Position numbers and translations under genes: made by a program. Shown piece by piece: positions 28,140-37,330 of a stretch of DNA of 64,000 nt. Under the pieces are notes generated by a model. It worked only from the letters and a program-made list of their open reading frames with translations. It was not told the origin of the DNA and made no database searches. The stretch is taken from NCBI GenBank assembly GCA_013214965.1, contig JABSRU010000020.1, positions 1 through 64,000 of the forward strand, in the 5' to 3' direction. This DNA is from Gammaproteobacteria bacterium. Its GTDB lineage: Bacteria; Pseudomonadota; Gammaproteobacteria; Enterobacterales; Psychrobiaceae. Within the stretch, counting starts at the first letter, position 1. Each line of letters starts with the position of its first letter.

Positions 28140-29552
28140 ATGACCATAAATCGCTTATTACCCCAAGAATTTTTATCCCTTATCGAGCCGATGTTACCTG
28201 CTCAACTGACATTAGATGATGTTATTACCGCCTGCCATCAGCCGCTTCGTTTTAGTATCCGTGTTAACACCTTAAAAAATTCAGTCACTACATTTTGCAG
28301 TTTAATGTCCGATTTTGGCTGGAAATTTGAGTCTATTCCTTGGTGTGACACTGGTTTTTGGGTTGAATTACCGCAAGATGCCACAGCGCCGGGAAAATTA
28401 CCAGAGCACTTAACGGGGTTATTTTATATCCAAGAAGCGAGCTCAATGCTACCGCCGATGGCACTGTTTCATGGTAACGATAAACCAGTAGTAACCGTAT
28501 TAGATTTAGCGGCGGCTCCTGGCTCTAAAACCACTCAAATTGCCGCATTAATGAATAATAAAGGTACATTAGTCGCCAATGAATACTCATCGAGTCGCAT
28601 TAAAGCGCTCCATAGCAATTTACAACGGATGGGCGTATCTAACACTGTCATTAGTCACTTTGATGGCCATGTTCATGGTGACTATCTTGAAAATTGTTTT
28701 GATGCAGTACTCATTGATGCCCCTTGTAGCGGTGAAGGCACCGTACGTAAAGACGCTACCGCATTCAAAAATTGGAGCCTGTCACACATCAGTGAGATAA
28801 GTATAGTGCAACAAGGCTTACTACGTTCAGCATTTATGGCATTAAAACCCGGTGGTGTCTTGGTTTATTCAACCTGCGCGTTAAACTTCATCGAAAACCA
28901 GCAAGTGTGCCAATCATTAATGGATCAATTTGGTGACCAAATTGAAATAGTCAACCTCTCTAACCTGTTTAGCGACGCGGATCGAGCAACAACTCCAGAA
29001 GGATATTTGCATATTTGGCCACAAATATACGACAGTGAAGGTTTTTTTATTGCTAAATTTAAAAAGCGCAGTGCAACTAATTTGTCACAGCCAGCACCGT
29101 TTAAAAATCGCTTTCCTTTTAGCCCCGTAAGCCCAAAACAAGCGGGTGAAATCCACAACATTTTAATTCAACAGAAACTAGCTAATATTAATAGCAGTGA
29201 ACTCTACCAACGGGACAATGAAATTTGGTATTTCCCATCGCATGTTACTGCGCTGCTGCCACGGATGAAATTTCAACGCACTGGACTAAAACTGTTTGAA
29301 ACTAAAGGAAAGAATATCCTGTTTGATCATCATGCAGTGACCGTATTCACCACGCCTGACGTTGAGATATCAAGAGAGCAATTGGTCGAATATCTCAAAG
29401 GCAGAGACATCAGTTTTGACAATGCCACCAATCTGACGGGCAACGTTTATGTTGGCTATCAAGGGAAGACAGTTGGCCTTGGAAAATGGATTCGGAACAA
29501 AATAAAAAACAAACTGCCAAGAAACTTAGTTAATGACTCAGTTAAACAATAA
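28140..29552 (+). CDS. rsmF: 16S rRNA (cytosine-C5)-methyltransferase RsmF
   Basis: SAM-dependent RNA methyltransferase (470 aa; E. coli RsmF 479) that makes m5C1407 in 16S rRNA. Visible features are the SAM motif VLDLAAAPGSKTTQIA (about 120-135), motif IV with Cys in DAPCSGEGTVRKD (about 195-207) and the nucleophile motif VYSTCALNFIENQ (about 242-254), so both catalytic cysteines are present. The C-terminal PUA-like region is complete. It is transcribed divergently from msrC. A plus-strand terminator lies 130 nt past its stop. Confidence 0.95.
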   Translation: MTINRLLPQEFLSLIEPMLPAQLTLDDVITACHQPLRFSIRVNTLKNSVTTFCSLMSDFGWKFESIPWCDTGFWVELPQDATAPGKLPEHLTGLFYIQEASSMLPPMALFHGNDKPVVTVLDLAAAPGSKTTQIAALMNNKGTLVANEYSSSRIKALHSNLQRMGVSNTVISHFDGHVHGDYLENCFDAVLIDAPCSGEGTVRKDATAFKNWSLSHISEISIVQQGLLRSAFMALKPGGVLVYSTCALNFIENQQVCQSLMDQFGDQIEIVNLSNLFSDADRATTPEGYLHIWPQIYDSEGFFIAKFKKRSATNLSQPAPFKNRFPFSPVSPKQAGEIHNILIQQKLANINSSELYQRDNEIWYFPSHVTALLPRMKFQRTGLKLFETKGKNILFDHHAVTVFTTPDVEISREQLVEYLKGRDISFDNATNLTGNVYVGYQGKTVGLGKWIRNKIKNKLPRNLVNDSVKQ

Positions 29553-29683
29553 GTTAGAGTAATTACGGAAAATAATTAAAAATAAACTAGTGATTTTAGA
29601 TCTTTCGACTAGCCTTATAAAGTATGAAAGATAAGTCATCCTCCATACCTTTTCATTATTATTGGTAAGTAACACTTCCCCTA
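29553..29683 (+). other. rsmF 3' region, possible 3'-UTR sRNA
   Basis: The 131 nt between the rsmF stop and the terminator stem code for nothing I can support. They contain an AT-rich block (29570-29600) and a CTTATAAAGT box (about 29612-29621) that could serve as a -10 element, giving a transcript of about 100 nt ending at the terminator. It may equally be just a long 3' UTR. Confidence 0.25.
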
Positions 29684-29721
29684 AGCTCGGAACAAATTGG
29701 AATAGTTCCGAGCTCTTTTTT
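29684..29721 (+). terminator. rho-independent terminator downstream of rsmF
   Basis: Perfect 10-bp arms AGCTCGGAAC (29684-29693) and GTTCCGAGCT (29705-29714), followed by CTTTTTT. Polarity is plus strand only, since the other side has no T run. Confidence 0.92.
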
Positions 29722-29724
29722 GTT

Positions 29725-30135
29725 CTATCTTTCTAAATCAACCACCGTTTGACCAATCGGTGCAACGCTTAACATCGCTAACTTTAAATGCTGGATCCCA
29801 AATGGAATACCGATAATGGTAACGAAACACGCCACGGCGTGAATTAAGTGTCCAATCGCCAACCAAAAACCAAATAAAATAAACCAAATAACATTGCCAA
29901 TGGTGCCTAATGTTCCAGTGCCAAGGTCAGAATAATGATTTGCCACCCGACGATTTTCGATCTCGCGACCAAAGGGCCAGAATGTTAGTTGGGCAATCAC
30001 AAAACATGAACGTGCAAATGGGATACCCACAATGCTAATCGCAGCAATAATACCGGCCAAACACCATGCTAATCCCATAATCAGGCCACCAGTAACAAAC
30101 CACGCTATATTAAATATCAATCTAAAAAGTGACAT
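29725..30135 (-). CDS. yccF: YccF family inner membrane protein
   Basis: A 136-aa integral membrane protein with four hydrophobic segments (about 5-38, 68-88, 93-113 and the C-terminal quarter). It has two copies of the YccF (DUF307) repeat: the GIxxA...GIPFARSCFVIAQLTFWPFG half and the VTIIGIPFGIQHLKLAMLSVAPIG half. E. coli YccF is 148 aa. Family function is unknown. It is isolated between convergent rsmF and the fadIJ operon and appears monocistronic. Confidence 0.9.
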   Translation of the reverse strand: MSLFRLIFNIAWFVTGGLIMGLAWCLAGIIAAISIVGIPFARSCFVIAQLTFWPFGREIENRRVANHYSDLGTGTLGTIGNVIWFILFGFWLAIGHLIHAVACFVTIIGIPFGIQHLKLAMLSVAPIGQTVVDLER

Positions 30136-30251
30136 AGAAACCTCAGTTAATTCAAATAAATCGTCTTAAACTATTAATTGCAAGCATCAGTCCAGATCTA
30201 ATAACGCTACACAACAGCAGGTTAAATGGATGGTGAAAATTTAAATCGTCA

Positions 30252-30270
30252 AAAAAACCATTATATGGTT
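30252..30270 (-). terminator. hairpin with T tract between fadJ and yccF
   Basis: AACCAT-TAT-ATGGTT (30256-30270), which on the minus strand is followed by seven T. Nearer fadJ lies a stronger GC hairpin (CAAGGGGCT, loop CAAT, AGCCCCTTG, 30306-30327) with only a weak T tract. The two together probably end the fadIJ transcript. Confidence 0.6.
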
Positions 30271-30349
30271 AAGAGTGGCACTTGTTTTTAAAGGGAAAGA
30301 TAGTACAAGGGGCTCAATAGCCCCTTGTTTGGCAGGTATATAAAAAAAT

Positions 30350-32494
30350 TTAATAAAACGTCTGTTGTTGCTCAGCCATGGTTAACAAATGTTGGCATGG
30401 TGCAAAACGTTCGCCATGCTTTTCTTGATAGCCTTCTAACATCGCCACCAAGTTAGCGGCCCCTAACTTATCAATATAGCTAAAGGGTCCGGCTAAAAAC
30501 GGTGGAAAGCCAATCCCGAATATCGCGCCAATGTCACCATCACGAGGGCACGAAATAATTGATTGTTCTAAACACCTGACGGCTTCGTTAAGCATTTGTA
30601 CCACACAGCGTTGGGCAATGTCATCAGCACTAACATCAGAGCGACTGGTGGCATTAATATCAATATTTAGCAAGGTATAAACACTGTCATCCACTTGCTT
30701 TTTCCCTTTCGCTTTAGCGCCATAGAGATAAAAGCCTTTATTATTTTTTTTGCCCTTACGACCGTCATTCAATAACGCAGTAAATGCCGACGGTGCTTCA
30801 AAACGAGCGCCGAGTTGCTCCGTTAGAATCGGTGAAATTTTAGCGCCAACATCAATTCCCACTTCGTCAAGCAAGGTAATAGGCCCAACAGGAAAGCCGA
30901 ATTTAACCAGTGCTTGATCTATTTTATCAATCGCTTGCCCTTCTAACAGCCATTGCGCCGCCTCATTCATATACAAGGCTAATATACGATTAACATAGAA
31001 ACCCGCGCCATCTTTAACCACAATCGGCGTTTTACCTTGCTTACGGGCAAAGGCAACGGTTGTTGCAATAGTTTGATCTGAGGTTTTTTCATGGGCAATC
31101 ACTTCAACCAATGGCATTTTATCCACCGGAGAGAAATAGTGTAAACCAATGACATTCTCAGGTCTCTTCGCAACACTGGCAATATCAGTAATCGGCAATG
31201 ACGATGTATTAGAGGCAAATATCGTATCTTCGCCACAATGTTGTTCAATATCACTAATCATTTGATGTTTTAAGGCTAAGTCTTCAAATACTGCCTCAAT
31301 CACTATATCCGTATTTTTCATCCCGCTGTAACGGGTGGTTGCAGTAATATTTAACATCTGCGACTCTAGCTCAGAGTCGGTAATAAATCTGCGCTTGCGT
31401 TTTTTATTGAGCAAATCGTAGGTATATTGATAAGCTTGATTAATCCCTTGATCGCTGATGTCTTTAATCCGCACCGCTACTTTGGCTTTAGTGGCACACA
31501 CATTAGCAATGCCGCCGCCCATCAAACCACCGCCTAACACCACGACATTTTTAATTTGAACGGGGCTAGCCTCATTCTCGCCTTGGCCATTATAGAGTTT
31601 TTTCATCTCGGTGGTGGCAAAGAATAGACGGCGCAAAGCCTTAGACTCATCGGTCATCACTAAGTGTGAAAAGGCCAATGATTCGGCATCTAATCCTGCT
31701 TGGTAGCCTTGTTCAATGCCCGCTTTAACACATTCAATGATTTTGATTGGTGCTGGGTAATGACCGCCCGTTTTCTTAACCACTGTTTTTAGCGCTTGGC
31801 TAAACAGGATATTACGACCAACAGGGTTGTTTTCTAATAATTTTGCGCCAATATCGAGCTTAGGTTGATGGCCGTTATAACTCGCTTTAGTCCGTTTAGC
31901 CAGACCAATCGCTGTGGCTAATAAAATATCCTTGGCAACGACTTCATTGACCAAGCCAATTTTAAGTGCCTGTTTCGGGCGTAGTTGCTTACCTGTAAGC
32001 ATCAGGTCAAGCGCCTTAGCAATACCAACTAATTTAGGCAAACGTTGCGTACCACCACTACCAGGTAGTAAGCCTAACTGTACTTCTGGCACACCTAATA
32101 CCGTGTGACCTTTATCAGAACAAACACGGGCATCACAAGCTAGCGCCAGTTCAAGTCCACCTCCTAAACAAGGACCATTGATCGCAGCCACTACCGTCAT
32201 ATTAAGCCCAGCAATTTGGTCAAATAGCTGTTGCCCTAATTGCGCAATAGCTCTGGCATCTTCAGGTTGCTGACAATCGTTTAACATTGAAATATCGGCA
32301 CCAGCAACAAAACTGTTATCTTTACCGGAGATAAGCACTAACCCTTCAATATCTGGATTGGTACGAACTTGTTCTAATACTTGACTAATTTCATCAGCAA
32401 ACTCAGCGCGCAAGGTGTTCATGGTTTCACCAATCACATCAATGGTAACAATCGCAATACTTTGTTGATGAATTTCTAAACTAAATGCACTCAT
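30350..32494 (-). CDS. fadJ: multifunctional fatty acid oxidation protein, alpha subunit FadJ
   Basis: A 714-aa fusion, the same length as E. coli FadJ. The N-terminal crotonase domain (about 1-190, with oxyanion-hole SFVAGADI and [18 protein letters not shown]) hydrates enoyl-CoA. The central NAD-binding domain (about 310-495, [14 protein letters not shown]) and the C-terminal 3-hydroxyacyl-CoA dehydrogenase domains ([22 protein letters not shown]) oxidise the hydroxyacyl-CoA. Its ATG overlaps the fadI stop by 1 nt (TAATG), so translation is coupled to the thiolase subunit. Confidence 0.96.
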   Translation of the reverse strand: MSAFSLEIHQQSIAIVTIDVIGETMNTLRAEFADEISQVLEQVRTNPDIEGLVLISGKDNSFVAGADISMLNDCQQPEDARAIAQLGQQLFDQIAGLNMTVVAAINGPCLGGGLELALACDARVCSDKGHTVLGVPEVQLGLLPGSGGTQRLPKLVGIAKALDLMLTGKQLRPKQALKIGLVNEVVAKDILLATAIGLAKRTKASYNGHQPKLDIGAKLLENNPVGRNILFSQALKTVVKKTGGHYPAPIKIIECVKAGIEQGYQAGLDAESLAFSHLVMTDESKALRRLFFATTEMKKLYNGQGENEASPVQIKNVVVLGGGLMGGGIANVCATKAKVAVRIKDISDQGINQAYQYTYDLLNKKRKRRFITDSELESQMLNITATTRYSGMKNTDIVIEAVFEDLALKHQMISDIEQHCGEDTIFASNTSSLPITDIASVAKRPENVIGLHYFSPVDKMPLVEVIAHEKTSDQTIATTVAFARKQGKTPIVVKDGAGFYVNRILALYMNEAAQWLLEGQAIDKIDQALVKFGFPVGPITLLDEVGIDVGAKISPILTEQLGARFEAPSAFTALLNDGRKGKKNNKGFYLYGAKAKGKKQVDDSVYTLLNIDINATSRSDVSADDIAQRCVVQMLNEAVRCLEQSIISCPRDGDIGAIFGIGFPPFLAGPFSYIDKLGAANLVAMLEGYQEKHGERFAPCQHLLTMAEQQQTFY

Positions 32495-33804
32495 TATTCA
32501 ACCTCCAAAATCATCGCTGCACCAAGACCACCAGCGGCACAAGCGGTTGTTAATCCTAAACCACCGCCACGGCGTTTTAACTCATTAAGCACTTGAGTAA
32601 TTAAGCGTGTTCCTGTCGCGGCAAAAGGATGACCATAGGCTAATGAACCGCCAAGGACGTTGAATTTTGCCATGTCAATTTCGCCAATCGCTTGCTTACG
32701 CCCTAATTTTTCTTGGGCAAACTTAGTGGAAGCAAACATCTTCATATTGGCTAAGGCTTGAGCCGCAAAGGCTTCGTGCATTTCAATTAGGGTTAAGTCA
32801 TTTAAGGTAATACCAGCACGATCCAATGCTAACGGCGTCGCGTAAGAAGGCCCCATCAACATATCATCATAAACGTCAATCGCCGCAAATGCATAGCTCT
32901 TAATGTAGCCCATTGGAGTATAACCAAGTTCTTTGGCCCGCCCTTCTCGCATCATAATGATAGCCGACGCACCATCGGTTAATGCTGTCGAGTTAGCCGC
33001 CGTGACGGTGCCATGTTGACGATCAAACACCGGACGTAATTTGGCGTAACCTGCCAGTTCTGAATTGGTGCGAATGGTGTTATCTTGGCTAATAAAGCTA
33101 TGATAAGGTGCCACATGAGCAGTCATCACTTCATCATCAAATAACCCGTCCTTCCATGCTTGCGTCGCCAGAGTATGCGAACGGTGCGCCAAGGCATCTT
33201 GGTCGGCACGGCTGATCTGGTGAGTCTTGGCCATTTGCTCCGCTGTTTGTCCCATGGAGATACCCGTTGAGTATTCGGCAACGGCCGGCGGCACCGGTAA
33301 TAAATCTTTTAAATTAAGACCACGGACTATCTTGAATTTTTGGGAAAAAGTACGTGCTTTGTTTAAATCCACCATCGCGTGGGCGAATTTTTTACTAAAA
33401 CCAATGGGCAACACCGATGAGCTATCCGCCCCGCCCGCAATACCTATATCTGAAGTGCCCGATAAAATAGACTCAACAACATTAGCGGCCGACTGGAAAC
33501 TCGTGGCACAAGCACGGGAAACACTATAGGCATCGGTACTAACATTCATGTTAGTTCCGAGCACAATCTCACGGGCAATATTTGGCGCTTTTGGCATCTG
33601 GACCACTTGGCCATAAACCAATAAATCTATCAATGCAGGGTCAAGCTCACTACGTTTAACTAATTCTGCCACGACAGTTTTACCAAGGTCGAGCGCTGAA
33701 ACGCCATGAAATGCTGTGGCCTGCTTAGCAAATGGCGTACGCAACCCATCAATTATTGCAATGCGCTCACCACGTTTAGTGGTTAAATCCTGTATCGATT
33801 TCAT
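32494..33804 (-). CDS. fadI: 3-ketoacyl-CoA thiolase FadI
   Basis: A 436-aa thiolase (E. coli FadI 436) that cleaves 3-ketoacyl-CoA in the last beta-oxidation step and partners FadJ. The nucleophilic cysteine lies in [11 protein letters not shown] (about residue 99). The general-base His and second Cys are in the C-terminal [10 protein letters not shown] and [12 protein letters not shown] motifs. An NEAFAA-type HEAFAAQAL block is present. It is the first gene of the operon. A FadR-like site and a second palindrome lie 35-65 nt upstream of the ATG. Confidence 0.96.
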   Translation of the reverse strand: MKSIQDLTTKRGERIAIIDGLRTPFAKQATAFHGVSALDLGKTVVAELVKRSELDPALIDLLVYGQVVQMPKAPNIAREIVLGTNMNVSTDAYSVSRACATSFQSAANVVESILSGTSDIGIAGGADSSSVLPIGFSKKFAHAMVDLNKARTFSQKFKIVRGLNLKDLLPVPPAVAEYSTGISMGQTAEQMAKTHQISRADQDALAHRSHTLATQAWKDGLFDDEVMTAHVAPYHSFISQDNTIRTNSELAGYAKLRPVFDRQHGTVTAANSTALTDGASAIIMMREGRAKELGYTPMGYIKSYAFAAIDVYDDMLMGPSYATPLALDRAGITLNDLTLIEMHEAFAAQALANMKMFASTKFAQEKLGRKQAIGEIDMAKFNVLGGSLAYGHPFAATGTRLITQVLNELKRRGGGLGLTTACAAGGLGAAMILEVE

Positions 33805-33840
33805 GTTTGTTCCTAGGTTATTGAACTTATCTTTTTAATA

Positions 33841-33868
33841 CGGTCTATCATAGACCGGAGGTCTGACC
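33841..33868 (-). promoter_or_regulatory. FadR-like operator plus adjacent palindrome upstream of fadI
   Basis: 33860-33868 reads GGTCTGACC, which matches the conserved GGTCnGACC core of the FadR consensus exactly, and it is flanked by A on both sides. Directly beside it, 33841-33857 is a perfect palindrome, CGGTCTA-TCA-TAGACCG. Both lie within 65 nt of the fadI ATG, a position suited to repression by a fatty-acid regulator. Which protein binds is an inference. Confidence 0.6.
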
Positions 33869-33999
33869 ACGGCAAGGTTTTCGCTAAATTATCATTAATC
33901 GGCGATAATTCAATGAATAAAACCGTTAGTACTGCCCTAAACGTTAAATCACGCTAGACTATTGCCCTTAGATTAGGTAAAAAGCTAGGTAAATATAAA

Positions 34000-34020
34000 A
34001 TGGATAATCCAAAACAATGA
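34000..34020 (+). other. possible 6-codon leader overlapping the moxR start
   Basis: ATG GAT AAT CCA AAA CAA TGA: a short frame whose TGA overlaps the moxR ATG as ATGA. A weak AGG lies about 11 nt before it and moxR itself has no clear ribosome site, so re-initiation from this mini-cistron is possible. It may be chance. Confidence 0.25.
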
Positions 34021-34973
34021 CAATAGATAAATTTAATCAGCTAAAACAGTATTTAGATAGCCAAATCTTGGGCCAGTCTCATTTGACCGAGTGTATGCTC
34101 ATTGGCCTACTTGCCGATGGCCATATCCTCGTAGAAGGCCCTCCGGGTTTGGCAAAAACACGAGCGATTAAAGCATTATCAGATGGCATTGAAGGAAACT
34201 TTCACCGAGTTCAATTTACCCCTGATTTATTGCCAGCTGATTTAACCGGGACCGATATTTATCGCCCTGAAACCCATGAGTTTGAATTTCAAAAAGGCCC
34301 TTTGTTTCACAACCTTATTTTAGCCGATGAAATCAACCGAGCGCCAGCCAAAGTACAATCAGCATTACTGGAGGCCATGGCCGAACGTCAAATCACTGTT
34401 GGCCGCACCACTTATCAATTACCTGAACTATTTTTAGTGATGGCGACTCAAAACCCGATCGAACAAGAAGGCACTTACCCGTTACCGGAAGCACAACTTG
34501 ATCGTTTTTTGATCCATGTTGAAATTGATTATCCGGATGCCGCCACCGAACATTTAATTTTAGCACTCAATCGTAACGAAGCGCTAAATCATCAAGCGGT
34601 TGCTGCGCCAAAACTGACTCAAGATGAAATAGTTTCTGCGCGCAAAGACTGTTTAGAAATCTACTTAGCGCCGCAGCTCGAAGAGTATTTGGTGCAATTA
34701 ATTATGGCGACCCGTAATCCAATCAGCTATGACGAAAACTTAGCCAGTTGGCTTGAATTTGGTGCTAGCCCACGAGCAACTATTGCATTAGAGCGTTGTG
34801 CCCGTGCCCGAGCTTGGTTACAGGGGCGTGACTTCGTCAGCCCTGAAGATATTCAAGCGATGCTACCTAATGTATTACGTCATCGCTTATTATTGAGCTA
34901 TGAAGCCGAATCTGAAGGGATCACCCCAGCGACAGTGATTGATAAAATCATTAGCTTGGTACCGGTGCCATAA
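34017..34973 (+). CDS. MoxR family AAA+ ATPase
   Basis: A 318-aa AAA+ chaperone-like ATPase. Walker A is GPPGLAKT at 41-48 and Walker B ILADEINRAP at 101-110. Sensor 1 ATQNP and the Arg-finger/sensor 2 region GASPRA are intact. MoxR ATPases act with VWA-domain proteins in metal insertion, envelope stress or complex assembly. It is the first gene of a six-gene overlapping operon with DUF58, DUF4381 and two VWA proteins, the typical Bat arrangement. Its stop overlaps the DUF58 start by one base. Confidence 0.94.
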   Translation: MTIDKFNQLKQYLDSQILGQSHLTECMLIGLLADGHILVEGPPGLAKTRAIKALSDGIEGNFHRVQFTPDLLPADLTGTDIYRPETHEFEFQKGPLFHNLILADEINRAPAKVQSALLEAMAERQITVGRTTYQLPELFLVMATQNPIEQEGTYPLPEAQLDRFLIHVEIDYPDAATEHLILALNRNEALNHQAVAAPKLTQDEIVSARKDCLEIYLAPQLEEYLVQLIMATRNPISYDENLASWLEFGASPRATIALERCARARAWLQGRDFVSPEDIQAMLPNVLRHRLLLSYEAESEGITPATVIDKIISLVPVP

Positions 34974-35911
34974 TGGCGGCCCTTGATTTACCCCCTTTTA
35001 GCAACGGCGTGACGTTATCCACCAAAGAACTGTTGGAATACCGTGGCCGCAGTGCGCTGATCGATTTGTCGAGTAACAGCCAAATAAAGTCCCATATGGC
35101 GGGTACGTTAATCGCAAAGACCAAGGGTCGCGGCATGGAGTTCGATGAAGCTCGACATTACCAAATTGGTGATGATATTCGGGCCATCGACTGGCGGGTC
35201 ACTGCGCGCACGGGGAAGGTTTACACCAAAATATTCCGCGAAGAGCGCGAACGCCCAGTTTATGTATTGGTTGATCTTAATCACCAACAGTATTTCGGTT
35301 CACAATTATTATTGAAATCAGTACAAGCCTGTCATTTAGCTGCATTGCTCGGCTGGTCAGCGATTGCTAATGGTGATCGGATTGGGGCATTATTATGTAA
35401 TGACTTTGAACATCGTGAATTAAAGCCACGTAACCGTCATCATGGCGCATTAGCATTGATTGAATACTTGGTAAAAATTCATAATAAAGGTCTCGAACAT
35501 TTTAAGTCGGGTCACCAAAACCATCAAGTATTTGAGCAAAGTTGTACCCGATTACGGCGTGTGGTTAAGCCCGGCAGCTTAGTCTTTCTCATTTCAGACT
35601 TTACTAACATCACCGACAAGTCTGCTAAACAATTACAGCGTTTGTCCCGCCATAATGAACTCATTGCTTGCCAAATATCGGATCCATTAGACAGTCAATT
35701 ACCAACACAACTCTCTGGCACCATTGCCATCACTGATGGCGTACAACGACAACAGTTTAATATCGATCAACGAAGCCGCATGGCTTATCAAGCGCAAGCA
35801 ACATTAAGCCAAGAGCAGCGCCAACAAACCTTAAAAAAACTTAACATTGCGACCATGCACTTTAGTAGTCATCTGCCATTACTGCAGCAATTGCAAGGAC
35901 AATACCGATGA
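34973..35911 (+). CDS. DUF58 domain protein (Bat cluster)
   Basis: A 312-aa soluble protein with the DUF58 core motif GRGMEFDEARHYQIGDDIRAIDWRVTARTGKVYTKIFREERE (about 45-90), in which the DxRxIDW block is diagnostic. The region after it resembles a degenerate VWA fold (VYVLVDLN). It has no signal peptide or membrane segment. It overlaps moxR by 1 nt and DUF4381 by 4 nt. DUF58 proteins are MoxR partners; the biochemical role is not settled. Confidence 0.92.
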   Translation: MAALDLPPFSNGVTLSTKELLEYRGRSALIDLSSNSQIKSHMAGTLIAKTKGRGMEFDEARHYQIGDDIRAIDWRVTARTGKVYTKIFREERERPVYVLVDLNHQQYFGSQLLLKSVQACHLAALLGWSAIANGDRIGALLCNDFEHRELKPRNRHHGALALIEYLVKIHNKGLEHFKSGHQNHQVFEQSCTRLRRVVKPGSLVFLISDFTNITDKSAKQLQRLSRHNELIACQISDPLDSQLPTQLSGTIAITDGVQRQQFNIDQRSRMAYQAQATLSQEQRQQTLKKLNIATMHFSSHLPLLQQLQGQYR

Positions 35912-36375
35912 CCCCATCACCGCTAGCACAAATGCAGCCCATTATATTACCGCCAGAGCCGACTCTTTGGCCGTTAGCTATTGGTTGGTGGCTGTTGATT
36001 ATTACCATAACGATTTCTTTGGTGCTCACCATCCGTTCCTTAATTAAATATCGCCAATTTTGGTCCTGTCGACGACAAAACATCACGCAAGCAAAGCAGC
36101 TAACCGATCCTAATGCACTCAATCGTTTGCTCAAACAAACGGCGCTGCATTATTATCCCCGTCACCAGGTTGCTAAATTAAGTGGCCTAGCATGGTCTGA
36201 TTTCTTAAAGCATAATTTGCAACAGCCCTTACATCAGCAATGTGACGCTGGGTGTTTAAGTCTTTATCAAACGCCATCACGCAATAATAACACCGACTTA
36301 CAAGTCATTACGTTAGCTTGGTTAGCGAATTTAAATACAAAATCCATTAGAGAACACGCCGATGATAGAATTTGA
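35908..36375 (+). CDS. DUF4381 membrane protein (Bat cluster)
   Basis: A 155-aa protein with one membrane helix (about 23-46, WPLAIGWWLLIITITISLVL) preceded by the family PPEPTLWPLAIGWW block, then a basic cytoplasmic part (YRQFWSCRR). This is the DUF4381 pattern found only in MoxR/Bat operons. It overlaps DUF58 by 4 nt (ATGA) and the next VWA gene by 14 nt. Its likely role is to anchor the MoxR-VWA complex at the inner membrane, inferred from context. Confidence 0.88.
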   Translation: MTPSPLAQMQPIILPPEPTLWPLAIGWWLLIITITISLVLTIRSLIKYRQFWSCRRQNITQAKQLTDPNALNRLLKQTALHYYPRHQVAKLSGLAWSDFLKHNLQQPLHQQCDAGCLSLYQTPSRNNNTDLQVITLAWLANLNTKSIREHADDRI

Positions 36376-37330
36376 ATGGCCTTGGCTCTGGGCCATTTTA
36401 CCGCTACCGCTATTATGTTATTTTTTGCTACCTCGTGCTAAAAACAGACCGATTGCGGCATTACGAGTGGCCAATATTGATGCCTTCACACAGGGCTCCG
36501 TGAGCCATACTCAAAACTCACGAAGCAAACGGATTCTATTGAGCATGTTGTGGGCCTTACTCGTGTTATCAGCATCACGGCCATTATGGGTTGGTGACCC
36601 CGTAGCCTCTCCGACTCAAGCCAGAGAATTAATTTTAGCGGTTGATTTGTCGGCATCAATGCAAGAACAAGACATGCGACTTAATGGCCGTTGGGTTGAC
36701 CGATTAACCATGGTTAAAGCCGTATTATCACAATTTATCAAGCAACGCCAAGGCGATCGCATCGGACTGATTTTATTTGCTGATAATGCCTATGTCCAAG
36801 CGCCCTTAACCTTCGATTTAACCACGGTTGAGCAATTACTCGATGAATCGCTGCTAGGTTTAGTGGGACAGCGCACCGCCATTGGTGATGCCATAGGCTT
36901 GGCGGTTAAACGCTTTGACCGCCGTGAAAAGACTAACCGAGTATTGGTCCTATTAACCGATGGTGAAAATACGGCTGGAAACCTCACGCCCGAGCAAGCG
37001 CTTGAATTGGCCGTCGCAAGAAAAGTCACCATTTATACCATCGGTGTGGGCTCCAACCGCAATCAAAGGGGGCTATTTAATCGCGGTTCAGGCATTGATG
37101 AACAAAGCTTAAGCGCCATAGCAACCGCCACCAATGGCAAATATTTTAGAGCAACCGATACCGCCGAGCTTGAAAAAATATATCAACAACTCGACCAATT
37201 GGAAAAAATAGATGCCGAACAACAGACATTACGCCCACAAATGGCCTTATTTTATTGGCCGCTTGGTTTGAGCCTATTGCTAAGCTTTATTGGACTTATC
37301 CCATCGTTACAACGAGGATCAAAAGCTTGA
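36362..37330 (+). CDS. VWA domain membrane protein, BatA-like
   Basis: A 322-aa protein with N-terminal membrane helices (about 8-25 and 57-72), a VWA domain (about 88-270) and a C-terminal helix (about 298-315). The metal-ion-dependent adhesion site is complete: DLSAS at 95-99, Thr in GQRTAIGDAIG (about 168) and Asp in LLTDGENT (about 205). The VWA domain therefore faces the periplasm between helices, as in BatA/BatB. It overlaps its neighbours on both sides. Its TGA stop overlaps the TTG start of the next gene. Confidence 0.92.
   Translation: MIEFEWPWLWAILPLPLLCYFLLPRAKNRPIAALRVANIDAFTQGSVSHTQNSRSKRILLSMLWALLVLSASRPLWVGDPVASPTQARELILAVDLSASMQEQDMRLNGRWVDRLTMVKAVLSQFIKQRQGDRIGLILFADNAYVQAPLTFDLTTVEQLLDESLLGLVGQRTAIGDAIGLAVKRFDRREKTNRVLVLLTDGENTAGNLTPEQALELAVARKVTIYTIGVGSNRNQRGLFNRGSGIDEQSLSAIATATNGKYFRATDTAELEKIYQQLDQLEKIDAEQQTLRPQMALFYWPLGLSLLLSFIGLIPSLQRGSKA

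Noticed and set aside
37255-37326. Longer N-terminus for the VWA-TPR gene from an upstream TTG
   Set aside because: No ribosome site, overlap with the preceding gene and no hydrophobic start; TTG 37327 with ACGAGGA upstream is better.
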